Of a stretch of 64,000 nucleotides of DNA, positions 25,872 through 34,682 are shown piece after piece. Under the pieces are notes generated by a model, which worked only from the letters and a program-made list of their open reading frames with translations, was not told where the DNA came from and did not search any database. Positions within the stretch are counted from its first letter, which is position 1. Each line of letters opens with the position of its first letter. The translations under genes were made by a program, and so were the position numbers. Source of the DNA: Fibrobacter succinogenes (lineage in GTDB: Bacteria > Fibrobacterota > Fibrobacteria > Fibrobacterales > Fibrobacteraceae); the NCBI GenBank assembly GCA_902756345.1, contig CACVQR010000005.1, positions 111,083-175,082 on the forward strand. Direction: 5' to 3'.

Positions 25872-26972
25872 CTATGCGTCTTCGCTAACGCTGACTTCGT
25901 CGCCGTCGTCAGCTTCGATAGCATCGCCTTCGTTCAGCTTGAACAGTTCGACGTCCTTCATGCTTTCGCGAATCTTAGCCTCGATTTCGTTGCAGAGGTC
26001 TACGTTGTCCTTCAGGAACAGGCGGGTGTTTTCACGACCCTGGCCAATTCGTTCGTTGTTGTAGCTGAACCAGGAACCGCTCTTCTGGATAATGTCGAGT
26101 TCGGTAGCGAGGTCAAGGATAGAGGCTTCGCGCGAGATACCGCAACCGTAAAGGATGTCGAATTCGCACTGGGTAAACGGGGCTGCCACCTTGTTCTTCA
26201 CGACCTTCACGCGGGTGCGGTTACCGATGACTTCTTCGCCGTCCTTGATTGCAGCAATGCGGCGGATATCGATACGCTGGGTCGCATAGAACTTCAGGGC
26301 GTTTCCGCCGGTGGTGGTTTCGGGGTTGCCGAACATTACGCCAATCTTCATGCGCAACTGGTTGATGAACAGCATGCAGGTATTGGACTTCGAGAGAATG
26401 CCGGTGAGCTTGCGGAGCGCTTGGCTCATGAGGCGGGCCTGCAGACCCACATGGTTATCACCCATTTCACCATTGATTTCGGCCTGCGGTACAAGGGCTG
26501 CCACGGAGTCGATCACGATGATGTCGATAGCGCCAGAGCGGACGAGCGTTTCGGCGATGTCGAGGGCCTGTTCACCAGTGTCCGGCTGGGAAACGAGGAG
26601 CGATTCGATATCGACACCCAACTTGCGGGCGTAGACGGCGTCAAAAGCGTGTTCTGCGTCAATAAAGGCTGCGACCCCGCCAAGCTTCTGGGCTTCGGCA
26701 ATGGCGTGCAGGGTAAGGGTAGTCTTACCGGAAGATTCAGGTCCGTAAATTTCGATAATGCGGCCGCGCGGGAAACCGCCTACGCCAAGCGCCATGTCGA
26801 GCTGGATACAACCCGTAGGAATAACGGGGATATCTTCGACGGGCTGCTGGCCGAGAGCCATGATGGAACCTTTACCATAATTCTTTTCGATCTGGGCGAT
26901 GGCGGCTTCTACTGCCTTGGCCTTGTCTGCGGAAAGGTTGCTTGTCGGGGTGTTTGTTGTTTTCTTAGCCAT
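25872..26972 (-). CDS. recA: Recombinase A
   Basis: A 366-residue DNA strand-exchange protein and LexA co-protease. Walker [10 protein letters not shown], Walker [13 protein letters not shown], the L1 region [21 protein letters not shown]2 GGNALKFYA and the C-terminal acidic tail ([14 protein letters not shown]) are all present. The start MAKKTT is chosen because GGAG lies 6 nt before it; the ATG four codons earlier has no ribosome site. It is 40 bp downstream of the CinA/PncC gene, a common gene order. Confidence 0.97.
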   Translation of the reverse strand: MAKKTTNTPTSNLSADKAKAVEAAIAQIEKNYGKGSIMALGQQPVEDIPVIPTGCIQLDMALGVGGFPRGRIIEIYGPESSGKTTLTLHAIAEAQKLGGVAAFIDAEHAFDAVYARKLGVDIESLLVSQPDTGEQALDIAETLVRSGAIDIIVIDSVAALVPQAEINGEMGDNHVGLQARLMSQALRKLTGILSKSNTCMLFINQLRMKIGVMFGNPETTTGGNALKFYATQRIDIRRIAAIKDGEEVIGNRTRVKVVKNKVAAPFTQCEFDILYGCGISREASILDLATELDIIQKSGSWFSYNNERIGQGRENTRLFLKDNVDLCNEIEAKIRESMKDVELFKLNEGDAIEADDGDEVSVSEDA

Positions 26973-27012
26973 GTTGGACTCCATTTTGTTTTTTCGTTTT
27001 TAAATATAACAT

Positions 27013-27531
27013 TTAGTGTTCACTTGTGCAAGTGCTTTTTTGGTTATTCAGCAAAAAAAGTAGCTTGCCCAATACACTATACACGCTTTTTTCGCGCACT
27101 TCGGTGCGGTTTCCTTCGAAAATTTTACAAAAGGCCTCGTTTTGCAAACTATTGGCGACAGCCATCCATACCGTACCGACGGGTTTGCCGGGTTCTGCCC
27201 CGGTAGGGCCTGCGATTCCGGAAGTGGCAATTGCCCATTCGCAACCGAACTTTTGGCGTGCGCCTTCGGCCATGGCTTTTACCGTTTCGGCCGAGACTGC
27301 ACCCTGATTTTCGAGCACTTGGTGCGGAACACCGAGCAGGGATTCCTTTACCTCGTTCTGGTAGGCGACAATGCCGCCGGCCAGAATGGCGGAACTTCCC
27401 GGAATATCGACAATGTGGCTTGCTACGAGTCCTCCCGTGAGCGATTCGGCGGTGGCCATCATTTCGCCGCGAGCCAAAAGCGCTTTCTGGATTTCTTGTG
27501 CAAGTTCCTTGATATTCATTTCGTTGTTCAT
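27013..27531 (-). CDS. pncC: Nicotinamide-nucleotide amidohydrolase, CinA C-terminal family
   Basis: A 172-residue protein matching the C-terminal domain of CinA: TAESLTGGLVAS, GGIVAYQNEVKESLLGV, GAVSAETVKAMAEGAR, ATSGIAGPTG and PVGTVWMA. The stand-alone form (PncC/YgaD) deamidates NMN to nicotinate mononucleotide, salvaging NAD breakdown products. The start is supported by AAAGGA 6 nt upstream. It is probably cotranscribed with recA. Confidence 0.92.
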   Translation of the reverse strand: MNNEMNIKELAQEIQKALLARGEMMATAESLTGGLVASHIVDIPGSSAILAGGIVAYQNEVKESLLGVPHQVLENQGAVSAETVKAMAEGARQKFGCEWAIATSGIAGPTGAEPGKPVGTVWMAVANSLQNEAFCKIFEGNRTEVREKSVYSVLGKLLFLLNNQKSTCTSEH

Positions 27532-27548
27532 GTTGTTTCCTTTACGTT

Positions 27549-27583
27549 GTCAAATATACATAAAGTTTATGTCATATTTTGAC
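27549..27583 (-). promoter_or_regulatory. Promoter with imperfect inverted repeat before pncC-recA
   Basis: The minus strand has TTGTCA, a 17-bp spacer and TATGTA. The same stretch is an imperfect inverted repeat, GTCAAATATACATAAA paired with TTTATGTCATATTTTGAC, which may bind a regulator. Because recA lies downstream, an SOS operator is possible, but the sequence matches no LexA box that I can name. Confidence 0.5.
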
Positions 27584-27678
27584 AATGGAGTCAATATGCA
27601 AAAAAAGTAGAAAAAAGTGGTGAACGGTGGGCCTTAGAAAGTAGGAAGTGGATCGACTTTTTTCTATATTCGACCCCG

Positions 27679-28707
27679 ATGTTTTTACGCTCGTTTGTTT
27701 TTGGCATATTCCTGTCGGTGCTGCTTGCAGTTCCGCTTTTTGCCGACGACAGTGTGGCCGAAAATGCTGTAGAACAGCCCGCGGAAGTCGGGGCTACGCC
27801 CGATTCCGGTGCAGACCCCTTGCAAAAGGGTAAAACGGGCATTGTCGCTATCGATACGCTTACCGTAAACGAATGGGACATCCCGACCAAGCGCAATTCC
27901 TTGCCGCTGACCATGCTGTTTGCGATTTTCCCGGGTGGCGGCCAGTATTATACGGAACATTACGTGCGCGGCGGCTTTATTACAGGTATCGAGCTCCTGC
28001 TTTTGTACGAGGTCACAGCTAACAAGAGCTACCAGCACAGGCGTGTACTCGAACAGGCGGAACCCTTCCGCGACTCCGTGGCCTATTTTACCAGTAAAAT
28101 GCTTCGCGAAACAAATCGCGACAGCCTTGCAGCGTACCACACCAAGCGAAACGAATTCATTGCCCGCGTTCACGAAAAGAGCGACAAGAAAATGGAGCAG
28201 GAAGACCTGCGCAAGGCAGAAACTGCCTGGTTGTACGGCCTTTACCTGTACAGTTTCTTCGATGCCTTTGGAATCTGGTACAACAACAATTACCGCAGTG
28301 TAGAACTCAAGAGCATGAAAAAGGCGCTGCTCTGGTCCATTATTCCCGGATTCGGACAAATGTACAACCGCGAGTTCGGCAAGCAGGGCCTTTTGTACAT
28401 GGCCTTTATCGGTTCTGCCACCAGTATCTGGACATCGCAGAACATGGTGGAATACTACCTGGACCGCAAGCATGTCGTAGAGAAAGAAAGCACGACGTCC
28501 GAAGAATATGAACGTGTAGATGAACGCGTTACCTATTACCGCAAGAACCGCAACCAGTACATTTGGGCGATTGCGTTACTTTATCTATACTCCATTGGCG
28601 ATGCCGCTGTCGATGCTCTGTTAAGCGACTTCGACAATCCCATGCACTTGGCCGTACTGCCACGCCTAGGCGGCGGCCTCCAGGCCCTCATGTCATTTGA
28701 CTTTTAA
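27679..28707 (+). CDS. Membrane protein with duplicated PG.GQ.Y motif, DUF5683-like
   Basis: A 342-residue protein with a signal peptide (1 to about 22), a Pro/Ala-rich stretch, then two related segments: FPGGGQYYTEHYVRGG followed by a membrane helix, and IPGFGQMYNREFGKQG followed by another. This P-G-x-GQ-x-Y pattern with alternating helices is that of DUF5683 and related small membrane domains in Bacteroidetes. Function unknown; it probably sits in the envelope. A heptamer array follows the stop. Confidence 0.75.
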   Translation: MFLRSFVFGIFLSVLLAVPLFADDSVAENAVEQPAEVGATPDSGADPLQKGKTGIVAIDTLTVNEWDIPTKRNSLPLTMLFAIFPGGGQYYTEHYVRGGFITGIELLLLYEVTANKSYQHRRVLEQAEPFRDSVAYFTSKMLRETNRDSLAAYHTKRNEFIARVHEKSDKKMEQEDLRKAETAWLYGLYLYSFFDAFGIWYNNNYRSVELKSMKKALLWSIIPGFGQMYNREFGKQGLLYMAFIGSATSIWTSQNMVEYYLDRKHVVEKESTTSEEYERVDERVTYYRKNRNQYIWAIALLYLYSIGDAAVDALLSDFDNPMHLAVLPRLGGGLQALMSFDF

Positions 28708-28709
28708 TT

Positions 28710-28772
28710 AATGTGTAATGTGGAGTGTGGAATGTGTAATGAAATTTCTCATTTCACATCCCACATCTCACA
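28710..28772. repeat. Heptamer array, 9 units, AATGTGT family, self-complementary halves
   Basis: Five units AATGTGT, AATGTGG, AGTGTGG, AATGTGT and AATGAAA are followed in exact register by four of opposite sense: TTTCTCA, TTTCACA, TCCCACA and TCTCACA. The halves form a long imperfect hairpin (about 26 bp, 5 mismatches). It lies between convergent genes and may stop transcription from both sides. Confidence 0.85.
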
Positions 28773-28778
28773 TTGTTT

Positions 28779-29396
28779 TCATCCAATCTTTAGCGGCGCC
28801 ATCTGGATGCCGTCGTGAATCTTCGTGAACGTTCCGCGGTAATGCCCTTCGGCGTCACGCTTGAATTCGAATCGGGTTACCATGGCATAGCTGAATGCGC
28901 CTTCCACGAATTCCTTGTCGGGCAGTCCGCAGGCAAAGTGCTGCAAGGCGGCGATCACGCCTGCATGCGTAATCCATAAAAACTCGCCGTCGTCAGCGAG
29001 CGTGTCCAACAGGGACTGCACTCGTCGGTCGATGTCGTAAAAGCATTCGCCGTCTTTGAACTTGTAGCCGCGCAGGTCGCGTGCCCAGGCGGCCATCTCT
29101 TCGCGGGGAACTTCCGTCAGTTTTTGTCCTTCCCAGGTTCCGAAGTTCATCTCGATGATTTCTTCGCGCTTTTCCATGGTTAGCCCTGTTGCCTTTTCGG
29201 CCTTCTCGGCGAGCCTCAGGCAGCGGAGAAGGGGACTGGTGAACATGCGCGTGGGCTTGGCGCCTGCACCAAGCAATGCCTTCAAGGCTCCGTCGCTTTC
29301 TTCTTCGAAAGTAGGGGAGACGTCAAAGTCCAGTCTGCCGTAGCAGACATCGTTCGGGTTGTAGGGCTTGGTGTGGCGAATCGTCCAAAGAATCAT
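28779..29396 (-). CDS. Histidine phosphatase family protein, CobC-like
   Basis: A 205-residue phosphatase of the phosphoglycerate mutase-like group. The catalytic His is in TIRHTKP (RH motif), with FTSPLLRCLRLAE, the acid-residue segment MNFGTWEGQ, and the second His in WITHAGV. CYGRLDFDVSPTF after the first His resembles alpha-ribazole phosphatase (CobC), which acts late in cobalamin synthesis. No cobalamin genes are nearby, so the substrate is uncertain. Confidence 0.82.
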   Translation of the reverse strand: MILWTIRHTKPYNPNDVCYGRLDFDVSPTFEEESDGALKALLGAGAKPTRMFTSPLLRCLRLAEKAEKATGLTMEKREEIIEMNFGTWEGQKLTEVPREEMAAWARDLRGYKFKDGECFYDIDRRVQSLLDTLADDGEFLWITHAGVIAALQHFACGLPDKEFVEGAFSYAMVTRFEFKRDAEGHYRGTFTKIHDGIQMAPLKIG

Positions 29397-29402
29397 TTTT
29401 TT

Positions 29403-29437
29403 AGTAGACAGTAGGCAGTGGTTAGTAGACAGTAGAC
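29403..29437. repeat. Heptamer array, 5 units, AGTAGAC family
   Basis: AGTAGAC, AGTAGGC, AGTGGTT, AGTAGAC and AGTAGAC in register, just upstream of the phosphatase start. Same unit as 56717 and complement of 2019. Confidence 0.8.
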
Positions 29438-29445
29438 TGGTGCAA

Positions 29446-29474
29446 CGTCATCCTGGAGCGTAGCGACGGAATCT
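29446..29474. repeat. Dispersed repeat, CGTCATCCTGGAGCG type
   Basis: CGTCATCCTGGAGCGTAGCG then ACGGAATCT is a common bacterial intergenic repeat form, related to the element at 63635. Confidence 0.6.
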
Positions 29475-29483
29475 ATTTTTTTA

Positions 29484-29507
29484 TAAAAAAAAAGCCCTGT
29501 TAAGGGC
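29484..29507 (-). terminator. Terminator of the SRP RNA gene
   Basis: On the minus strand GCCCT-taac-AGGGC is followed by a run of nine T. A second T run (TTTTTTTT) lies directly after the end of the RNA stem, at about 29510-29517. Confidence 0.85.
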
Positions 29508-29513
29508 GAAAAA

Positions 29514-29611
29514 AAATCCTAGGCGACCTGAGCACATAAAAATTCACAAGTCCGTTGCTGCTTTCGCCCTGGCGAGTTGCCCGCAAATAGTCATTGCGCA
29601 GGGCCTAGGAA
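29514..29611 (-). ncRNA. ffs: Signal recognition particle RNA, small bacterial form
   Basis: About 95 nt. The two ends CCTAGG/CCTAGG pair, and further arms extend the rod. The apex has the SRP domain IV core CCAGG-GC-GAAA-GC-AGCA-ACGG: a GAAA tetraloop, a short 2-bp stem and the CAGG/AGCA symmetric loop that binds Ffh. The stem under the tetraloop is one pair shorter than in E. coli. A strong promoter and a terminator flank it, with no reading frame inside. The ends are approximate. Confidence 0.85.
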
Positions 29612-29616
29612 CCCGC

Positions 29617-29646
29617 AATTTAGCAATATCTCGTGATTTTTGTCAA
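29617..29646 (-). promoter_or_regulatory. Promoter of the SRP RNA gene
   Basis: On the minus strand TTGACA, an 18-bp spacer and TAAATT, with the RNA start expected about 7 nt on, at about 29610, just before the CCTAGG stem. Confidence 0.7.
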
Positions 29647-29798
29647 GGGAAAGCGGCAAAAACAAATTTTCGGAACAAAAGTGGACGATTTGTCCATGAA
29701 AAAGGCTAGCTTTGTGAAAAAAAAGTAACCTATGTAAAGTTTTTTTATGTATTTTTGAATCAGGAGTTGAAATCCTGTAATACAACAGGGGGTAAAAG

Positions 29799-32700
29799 AT
29801 GGTTAGAGTAATCAACATGAAAAACTTTTTAAACAAATTATGGCTCGTGCTGATGGCAGCGGGGGTTGCTTCGGCTGCAGATGTCGCGCCGTTGGTTTTC
29901 GATAGCCTTGCAACGTATTACAATGAACTTTCGGATGTAAGTGATCCGAAAACGATGGATGACGCTATAAAAGCGGAACACCAGAAGTATTGGAATAAAT
30001 TGATGACCTTCAAGATGTGGGGTACTTTTGGTATCTCCATGGGACATGCGAGTGCTCCCGATGTCAACGGTGCCATTGGTACTGCTCATGGTAGTATGGA
30101 ATTGACTAATGGTGACCATAAATTAGGTGGTCCGATTTATATTGGCGGTGAAATAGTTTTCCAAGATGGACCAGATGTTTTTTTAAGTGGCCCAGCACGT
30201 GTTAAGGGTGATTTTAATTCGGGTGCAAATGGCAATTCCTTCTACGGAACGCATTGCATCGAGGGTGTTGCTTCCACCAAGAATCAGAATTCAACCATCC
30301 AAGCTGAATTTAAAAACGATAAAGATCCTGTAGGTAGGCTTGCTCAAGGGGCTGCCGCCAAGCTTGGTATGTGTTCTTACGACAGTGTTCCTGAAGTCCC
30401 GACGTATCTTACAATTCCTGATGTGCCGGCTCTTCCTGCAAGTGCGAACGTTATTTATAGCGATATAACCATTAATAATGGCCAAACCTATAACATTGAT
30501 GTTCCGCCTAATAGTAATGGCTCGAATATATATGACGTTTATGTTGGTGGAAACATCATTATGGGTGCGAATTCGAGCATAGTTGTTCGTATGGCGAACA
30601 ACAAGAATTTGGTTCGTCTGTTTATAAGTGGCACAATCGTTGCAAACTCCAGTTCGACAATTCAAGTGGCTTATGTTGACGAAGGTGCTCAGTACTTAGG
30701 GGACTCATGGGTAAATGTTACGAATTCTACGTTTGTTGCGAATAAAGACTATGCAGGAAACGTATTGTTCCATTGCAAAGAGGGTATTGACTGGTCTGCA
30801 ATGAATGGTGGATCTTTCTTCCAGGGTTCGTTCTTGTCAAAGAAAAAGATAAAGGTCGGTCCGAACTTGGTTTTAGCCGGTCAGCTTCTTGCCAACGAAC
30901 TCGAAATTGGTCATGAATTTGATGGAAGTTCTTTCCGCTATGTGCCGTTCGATCCTCCTGTTTTGAATACTGCAGAAGGCGTAAAGACTTATTTGGTCGA
31001 AGGTCACAAGCAAGATACGGTTAAAATCGCTCTGGACAAAGAGGCCACAACTCTTATCGATTTCGAATATTGCTTTGATTTTGGTGGAACCGTAGATGGC
31101 AAGGATCCCAATGGTCTTGCCACTCGCGCTGATATCGCTACTGCAGATATTCCATTGTTCGATGGAACGAAATGCGTCAATCCTGGCAAGGCCTATTTTG
31201 ATATTGATAGCAAGAACCTGAGAGACCCTATCATCTTGACTGCGTTTGATGATAAAATTGATGAAGGTCCAGACGGCAAGCCTGGAAAAGAAACCTTTAG
31301 GATTATCATTCAGAACCTGAATGCAGCAACGCTGAAGGACGGCTCTCATGATGGGTTCATCACTTTGGAAATCAGTGATCCGGATCTTCCGCCGCTCAAG
31401 TTCGAAAAAGACACTTTGCATGCGGTTAACGAAAATCCTCTGAATGGTCTTGTGATTGATACCTTGCGCGGTGTTCATGGTGCTTTTGGTTGCCCCGAAT
31501 GCAAGTATAGTCTGAGCGATACTAGCCATTACAGTGACTTTGTTACGGTTGACGAAGATGGCACGGTTCGCGTCAAGGATTCGACCAAGTTTGATTTTGA
31601 ACAGATTCAGTATATCGATATTCAAGTTCATGTCGAAGATGTTGACAATAAGATGAAGGCTGATACGACGATTATTATCCCGATTGGCAATGTCAACGAA
31701 AATCCGATTCTTGACGATCAGGAATTTGATGTCGACGAACATAAAGTTCCGGGAACCGTCGTTGGCTCTCTTGAATGGGGTGAAAACGACTCCGTGCCCG
31801 TGTACAGACAAGATGTGTTTACCGCTGTCGGCGGCGACACAGCCTACTTCTCGATTACTCCCGAAGGCGTAATCAAGACCAAGAAGGAATTTGATTACGA
31901 AACCGAACCGCATGTTTATACAATTGATGTTAAACTGGCCGACAAGAACGATCCGACGCTCTATGTTGTCGGAACTATTACGATTACTGTCAATGATGTG
32001 AATGAAGTTCCGAAGATTATCACGGATACCATTCAAGTCAGGGAAAATTCTGACCCGGGTACGGTGGTGGATACCTTGGAAGCTACCGATAAAGACGGCG
32101 ATTCGCTCACCTGGACTCTCGTCGAAGATCCGAGTAAGTGTTTTGATGTGTCTGCAAGCGGAGTCGTGACAACCAAACAGTGCGACAGACTTGACTACGA
32201 AAAGAATCCGACGATTTCGATCAAGGTCAAGGTTGACGATGGCCGCGGCGGTACCGACACCAAGATTGTTGTCGTGAAGTTAATCGACGTTCTGCCTCCG
32301 GTTGTTGAAATCCCGGTGGCAAGCAACGAAGATTCGACTTGGCATTACCCGGAAATTATCCACACGAACAAGGATTCTATCAATGTCTGCTGGGAAGTGA
32401 ACAAGAAGAACCTGACCTGTGCTGACACGAATCTTGTGCCGGGATACAACAAGATTTGCAAGGAAGCTTGTGATATAGACGGCTTTGAAGGCTGTGCCGA
32501 AGATTGCTTTATTGCTTACTTTAGCGATGTCTCGCCGAAGGTGGTTGTTGATGCCGGCGGCGACGCTAACCTCGCAAGCAACATCTATACCATTGTGGAG
32601 CAGCCGGCCGTAGGCGATACGAACGTGTACGTGAAGGATTCCGTACGCAACATCAACGTGTACATTACGGATTACGACCCGATTATGGGCGAAACCAAGG

Positions 32701-34352
32701 ACACCTTGAAGTTCGAAAAGGTCGATATCACCAAGAAGGTAGCTGTGCCGCAGACTACTTACGATGCTCTTTCGATGGTTGCAAAGCAGACGGTTTCGCT
32801 TGACGAACTGAACCCGAATACCACGAGAACCCCGATCAACGGCACGAGCGTTCTGAATTCCTACCCGACAAAGATTGCCGGTACCGAAGTCACCGTGAGC
32901 TACGTGACCGACACCAAGGGTAATATTGTGAAGCAGGCTGTCGTTAATGAAAAGGGCAAGGTCGATTCTATCGAAGTGATTACGGTGTCTTACCAGACCG
33001 AAATCAACGGCCAACTGGTGACTATTTCTTACCAGGCCGACGCGACGACGGGTATGGCTCTGAATGTCGACGGTAACGGCGGCTTTGTGTCTTCCAAGAA
33101 CTCCGACAGCTCTACCGGTATCTTTAAGGTCTCTTACGAATATCTTGACAGAACGTCCGGCCAGGTGCTTGAACTGACCTACGTTGTCGACAAGAAGGGC
33201 AACTTGGTCAAGAATCCGGAAGGCGACCGTGGTTACCAGGTGTCGTTCACTTACACCGACAAGTATGGCAACGTGGCCGAACAGTCCGTATTCGTGGTAC
33301 TCGACCAGACGCTCCCGACGGTGGAAATCCTTTCTCCGCTCGACAACCAGGTGTCTCATGCGAACTACGTGAAGGTTGAATGGACCGTTAACGGCGAAAA
33401 GCAGGATACCTTGACCACGCAGGGACTTGTGAAGGGCCCGAACGTTATCGTGCGCTTCTACAAGGACAAGGCGGGTAACATCGCTTCTGATACGGTCCGT
33501 GTGTTCATGAAGGAAGGCAAGGATCTAGAAATTGCCGTGGAACGCCCGGTGACGGTGATCGACAAGGACAAGGTTGACGAATATTACGCCGACAATCCGC
33601 CCAAGAAGGGTCAGACCTTCGCGGTTAGCGTAAGGAACCCGACGACCAAGGAAGAAGTGGAAACCTTGATCGGTGGCGACTTCAAGACCAAGGAAGGCAG
33701 CGGTGAAAAGCCGTATGCGAATACCAAGAGTTCCAAGCACTTGGGCCCGACGCTCATTCTTAACGTGACTCTCCCGACGATTAGCGACGGCAAGAGCGGT
33801 TCCGTGAGTGGCCTTGCTACCTTGGACGACTTGATTCTTCCGAACGGTATGATATCTTCTGCCGGTATCGGTGTCGACACCTCCAAGCTCGATGCCGCCG
33901 CCAAGAAGGACTACAAGGAATACACGGTCGAAGAATATGTGTCTGAATTCTGCGAAGACGGTACCAAGATCCCCAGCGACTTCAGCCAGTTTAACCTGTA
34001 TAACTCCAGCCTGAAACTCGATATCTGGGTTTATACGACGCTTGGCAATTTCGTGGGCAAGTACAGCTTTACGCAGGAACTGAATGACCCGAGCTTCGCA
34101 AACGAAGCCGGTGTTACGCAGATCTTCTTCGAAATGAAACCGGATAAGGACGGTTACGTACATGCCAAGAACGGTAAGCTTTTGGCTACTGGCGCCTACT
34201 TGTACAAGGTGGATGCCAGTCTGCGTAACCATCTGCGTTGCTCTGTCCCGCCGCTCGGTGGCACGACCACCAAGACCAAGGGTGACGTGACGAAGTCCAA
34301 CGATGAACTGCTGAAACCCTTCGGTTATAAGCGTCCGGCAAACAAGAAATAA
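29799..34352 (+). CDS. Giant cadherin-like surface protein (1517 residues)
   Basis: A secreted protein with signal peptide (cleavage after about residue 26, GVASA). N-terminal domain (about 27-385) holds LGGPIYIGGEI-type strands like anchor or choice-of-anchor domains. It is followed by a Calx-beta-like part (about 400-530), about three cadherin-like repeats (about 540-860) with NVNENP and DVNEVP calcium-type junctions, and a long C-terminal region (about 960-1517) shared with the protein at 34683. It ends GAYLYKVDASLRNHLRC then KSNDELLKPFGYKRPANKK. A likely adhesin or matrix protein. Start at 29799 has GGGGG 6 nt upstream; MKNFLNK six codons later is possible. Confidence 0.85.
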   Translation: MVRVINMKNFLNKLWLVLMAAGVASAADVAPLVFDSLATYYNELSDVSDPKTMDDAIKAEHQKYWNKLMTFKMWGTFGISMGHASAPDVNGAIGTAHGSMELTNGDHKLGGPIYIGGEIVFQDGPDVFLSGPARVKGDFNSGANGNSFYGTHCIEGVASTKNQNSTIQAEFKNDKDPVGRLAQGAAAKLGMCSYDSVPEVPTYLTIPDVPALPASANVIYSDITINNGQTYNIDVPPNSNGSNIYDVYVGGNIIMGANSSIVVRMANNKNLVRLFISGTIVANSSSTIQVAYVDEGAQYLGDSWVNVTNSTFVANKDYAGNVLFHCKEGIDWSAMNGGSFFQGSFLSKKKIKVGPNLVLAGQLLANELEIGHEFDGSSFRYVPFDPPVLNTAEGVKTYLVEGHKQDTVKIALDKEATTLIDFEYCFDFGGTVDGKDPNGLATRADIATADIPLFDGTKCVNPGKAYFDIDSKNLRDPIILTAFDDKIDEGPDGKPGKETFRIIIQNLNAATLKDGSHDGFITLEISDPDLPPLKFEKDTLHAVNENPLNGLVIDTLRGVHGAFGCPECKYSLSDTSHYSDFVTVDEDGTVRVKDSTKFDFEQIQYIDIQVHVEDVDNKMKADTTIIIPIGNVNENPILDDQEFDVDEHKVPGTVVGSLEWGENDSVPVYRQDVFTAVGGDTAYFSITPEGVIKTKKEFDYETEPHVYTIDVKLADKNDPTLYVVGTITITVNDVNEVPKIITDTIQVRENSDPGTVVDTLEATDKDGDSLTWTLVEDPSKCFDVSASGVVTTKQCDRLDYEKNPTISIKVKVDDGRGGTDTKIVVVKLIDVLPPVVEIPVASNEDSTWHYPEIIHTNKDSINVCWEVNKKNLTCADTNLVPGYNKICKEACDIDGFEGCAEDCFIAYFSDVSPKVVVDAGGDANLASNIYTIVEQPAVGDTNVYVKDSVRNINVYITDYDPIMGETKDTLKFEKVDITKKVAVPQTTYDALSMVAKQTVSLDELNPNTTRTPINGTSVLNSYPTKIAGTEVTVSYVTDTKGNIVKQAVVNEKGKVDSIEVITVSYQTEINGQLVTISYQADATTGMALNVDGNGGFVSSKNSDSSTGIFKVSYEYLDRTSGQVLELTYVVDKKGNLVKNPEGDRGYQVSFTYTDKYGNVAEQSVFVVLDQTLPTVEILSPLDNQVSHANYVKVEWTVNGEKQDTLTTQGLVKGPNVIVRFYKDKAGNIASDTVRVFMKEGKDLEIAVERPVTVIDKDKVDEYYADNPPKKGQTFAVSVRNPTTKEEVETLIGGDFKTKEGSGEKPYANTKSSKHLGPTLILNVTLPTISDGKSGSVSGLATLDDLILPNGMISSAGIGVDTSKLDAAAKKDYKEYTVEEYVSEFCEDGTKIPSDFSQFNLYNSSLKLDIWVYTTLGNFVGKYSFTQELNDPSFANEAGVTQIFFEMKPDKDGYVHAKNGKLLATGAYLYKVDASLRNHLRCSVPPLGGTTTKTKGDVTKSNDELLKPFGYKRPANKK

Positions 34353-34380
34353 GAGTTCGTACGCAATTTCTTAAACAAAA

Positions 34381-34402
34381 CCCCCGGGCCAAGGCTCGGG
34401 GG
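34381..34402 (+). terminator. Likely terminator after the first giant gene
   Basis: CCCCCGGGCC-aa-GGCTCGGGGG, a strong stem 28 nt after the stop, but followed only by TAGCTTGTT rather than a clean T run. Confidence 0.6.
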
Positions 34403-34682
34403 TAGCTTGTTAGAATTGGCATATAATTTATAAGAAAAAAATCAAAATAGTTTACTTGTAAACGAAATTTTTCGTTCGAGGGGCGACTGGAGGCGCCGGT
34501 TTGGGGTGTCGGACATCACGGAAAAACGTCATTTTTAACTCAGAATACACAAAATGGTAGGTAAAACAACAACTTATTAACATTTTATGCAGTATCACTA
34601 TTGTAATAATTAAAAAAGTTTTGTATTTTTATGGTGGTGAAATATAGGGGTATATAGTACACTTAATTTTTAGGAGTTTATT
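34403..34682 (+). promoter_or_regulatory. Leader region of the second giant gene
   Basis: A 280-bp gap, mostly AT-rich, with one GC-rich patch (about 34478-34530, with GGCGCC and a CGAC/GTCG arm pair) that might fold. I see no open frame and no named riboswitch. Near the gene, TTGTATTTTTATGGTGGTGAAATATAG-type sequence could hold a promoter, and TTAGGAG 6 nt before the ATG is a good ribosome site. Confidence 0.35.

Noticed and set aside
34478..34530. Known riboswitch (c-di-GMP, SAM, TPP) before the second giant gene
   Set aside because: None of the conserved sequence elements of these classes could be matched.
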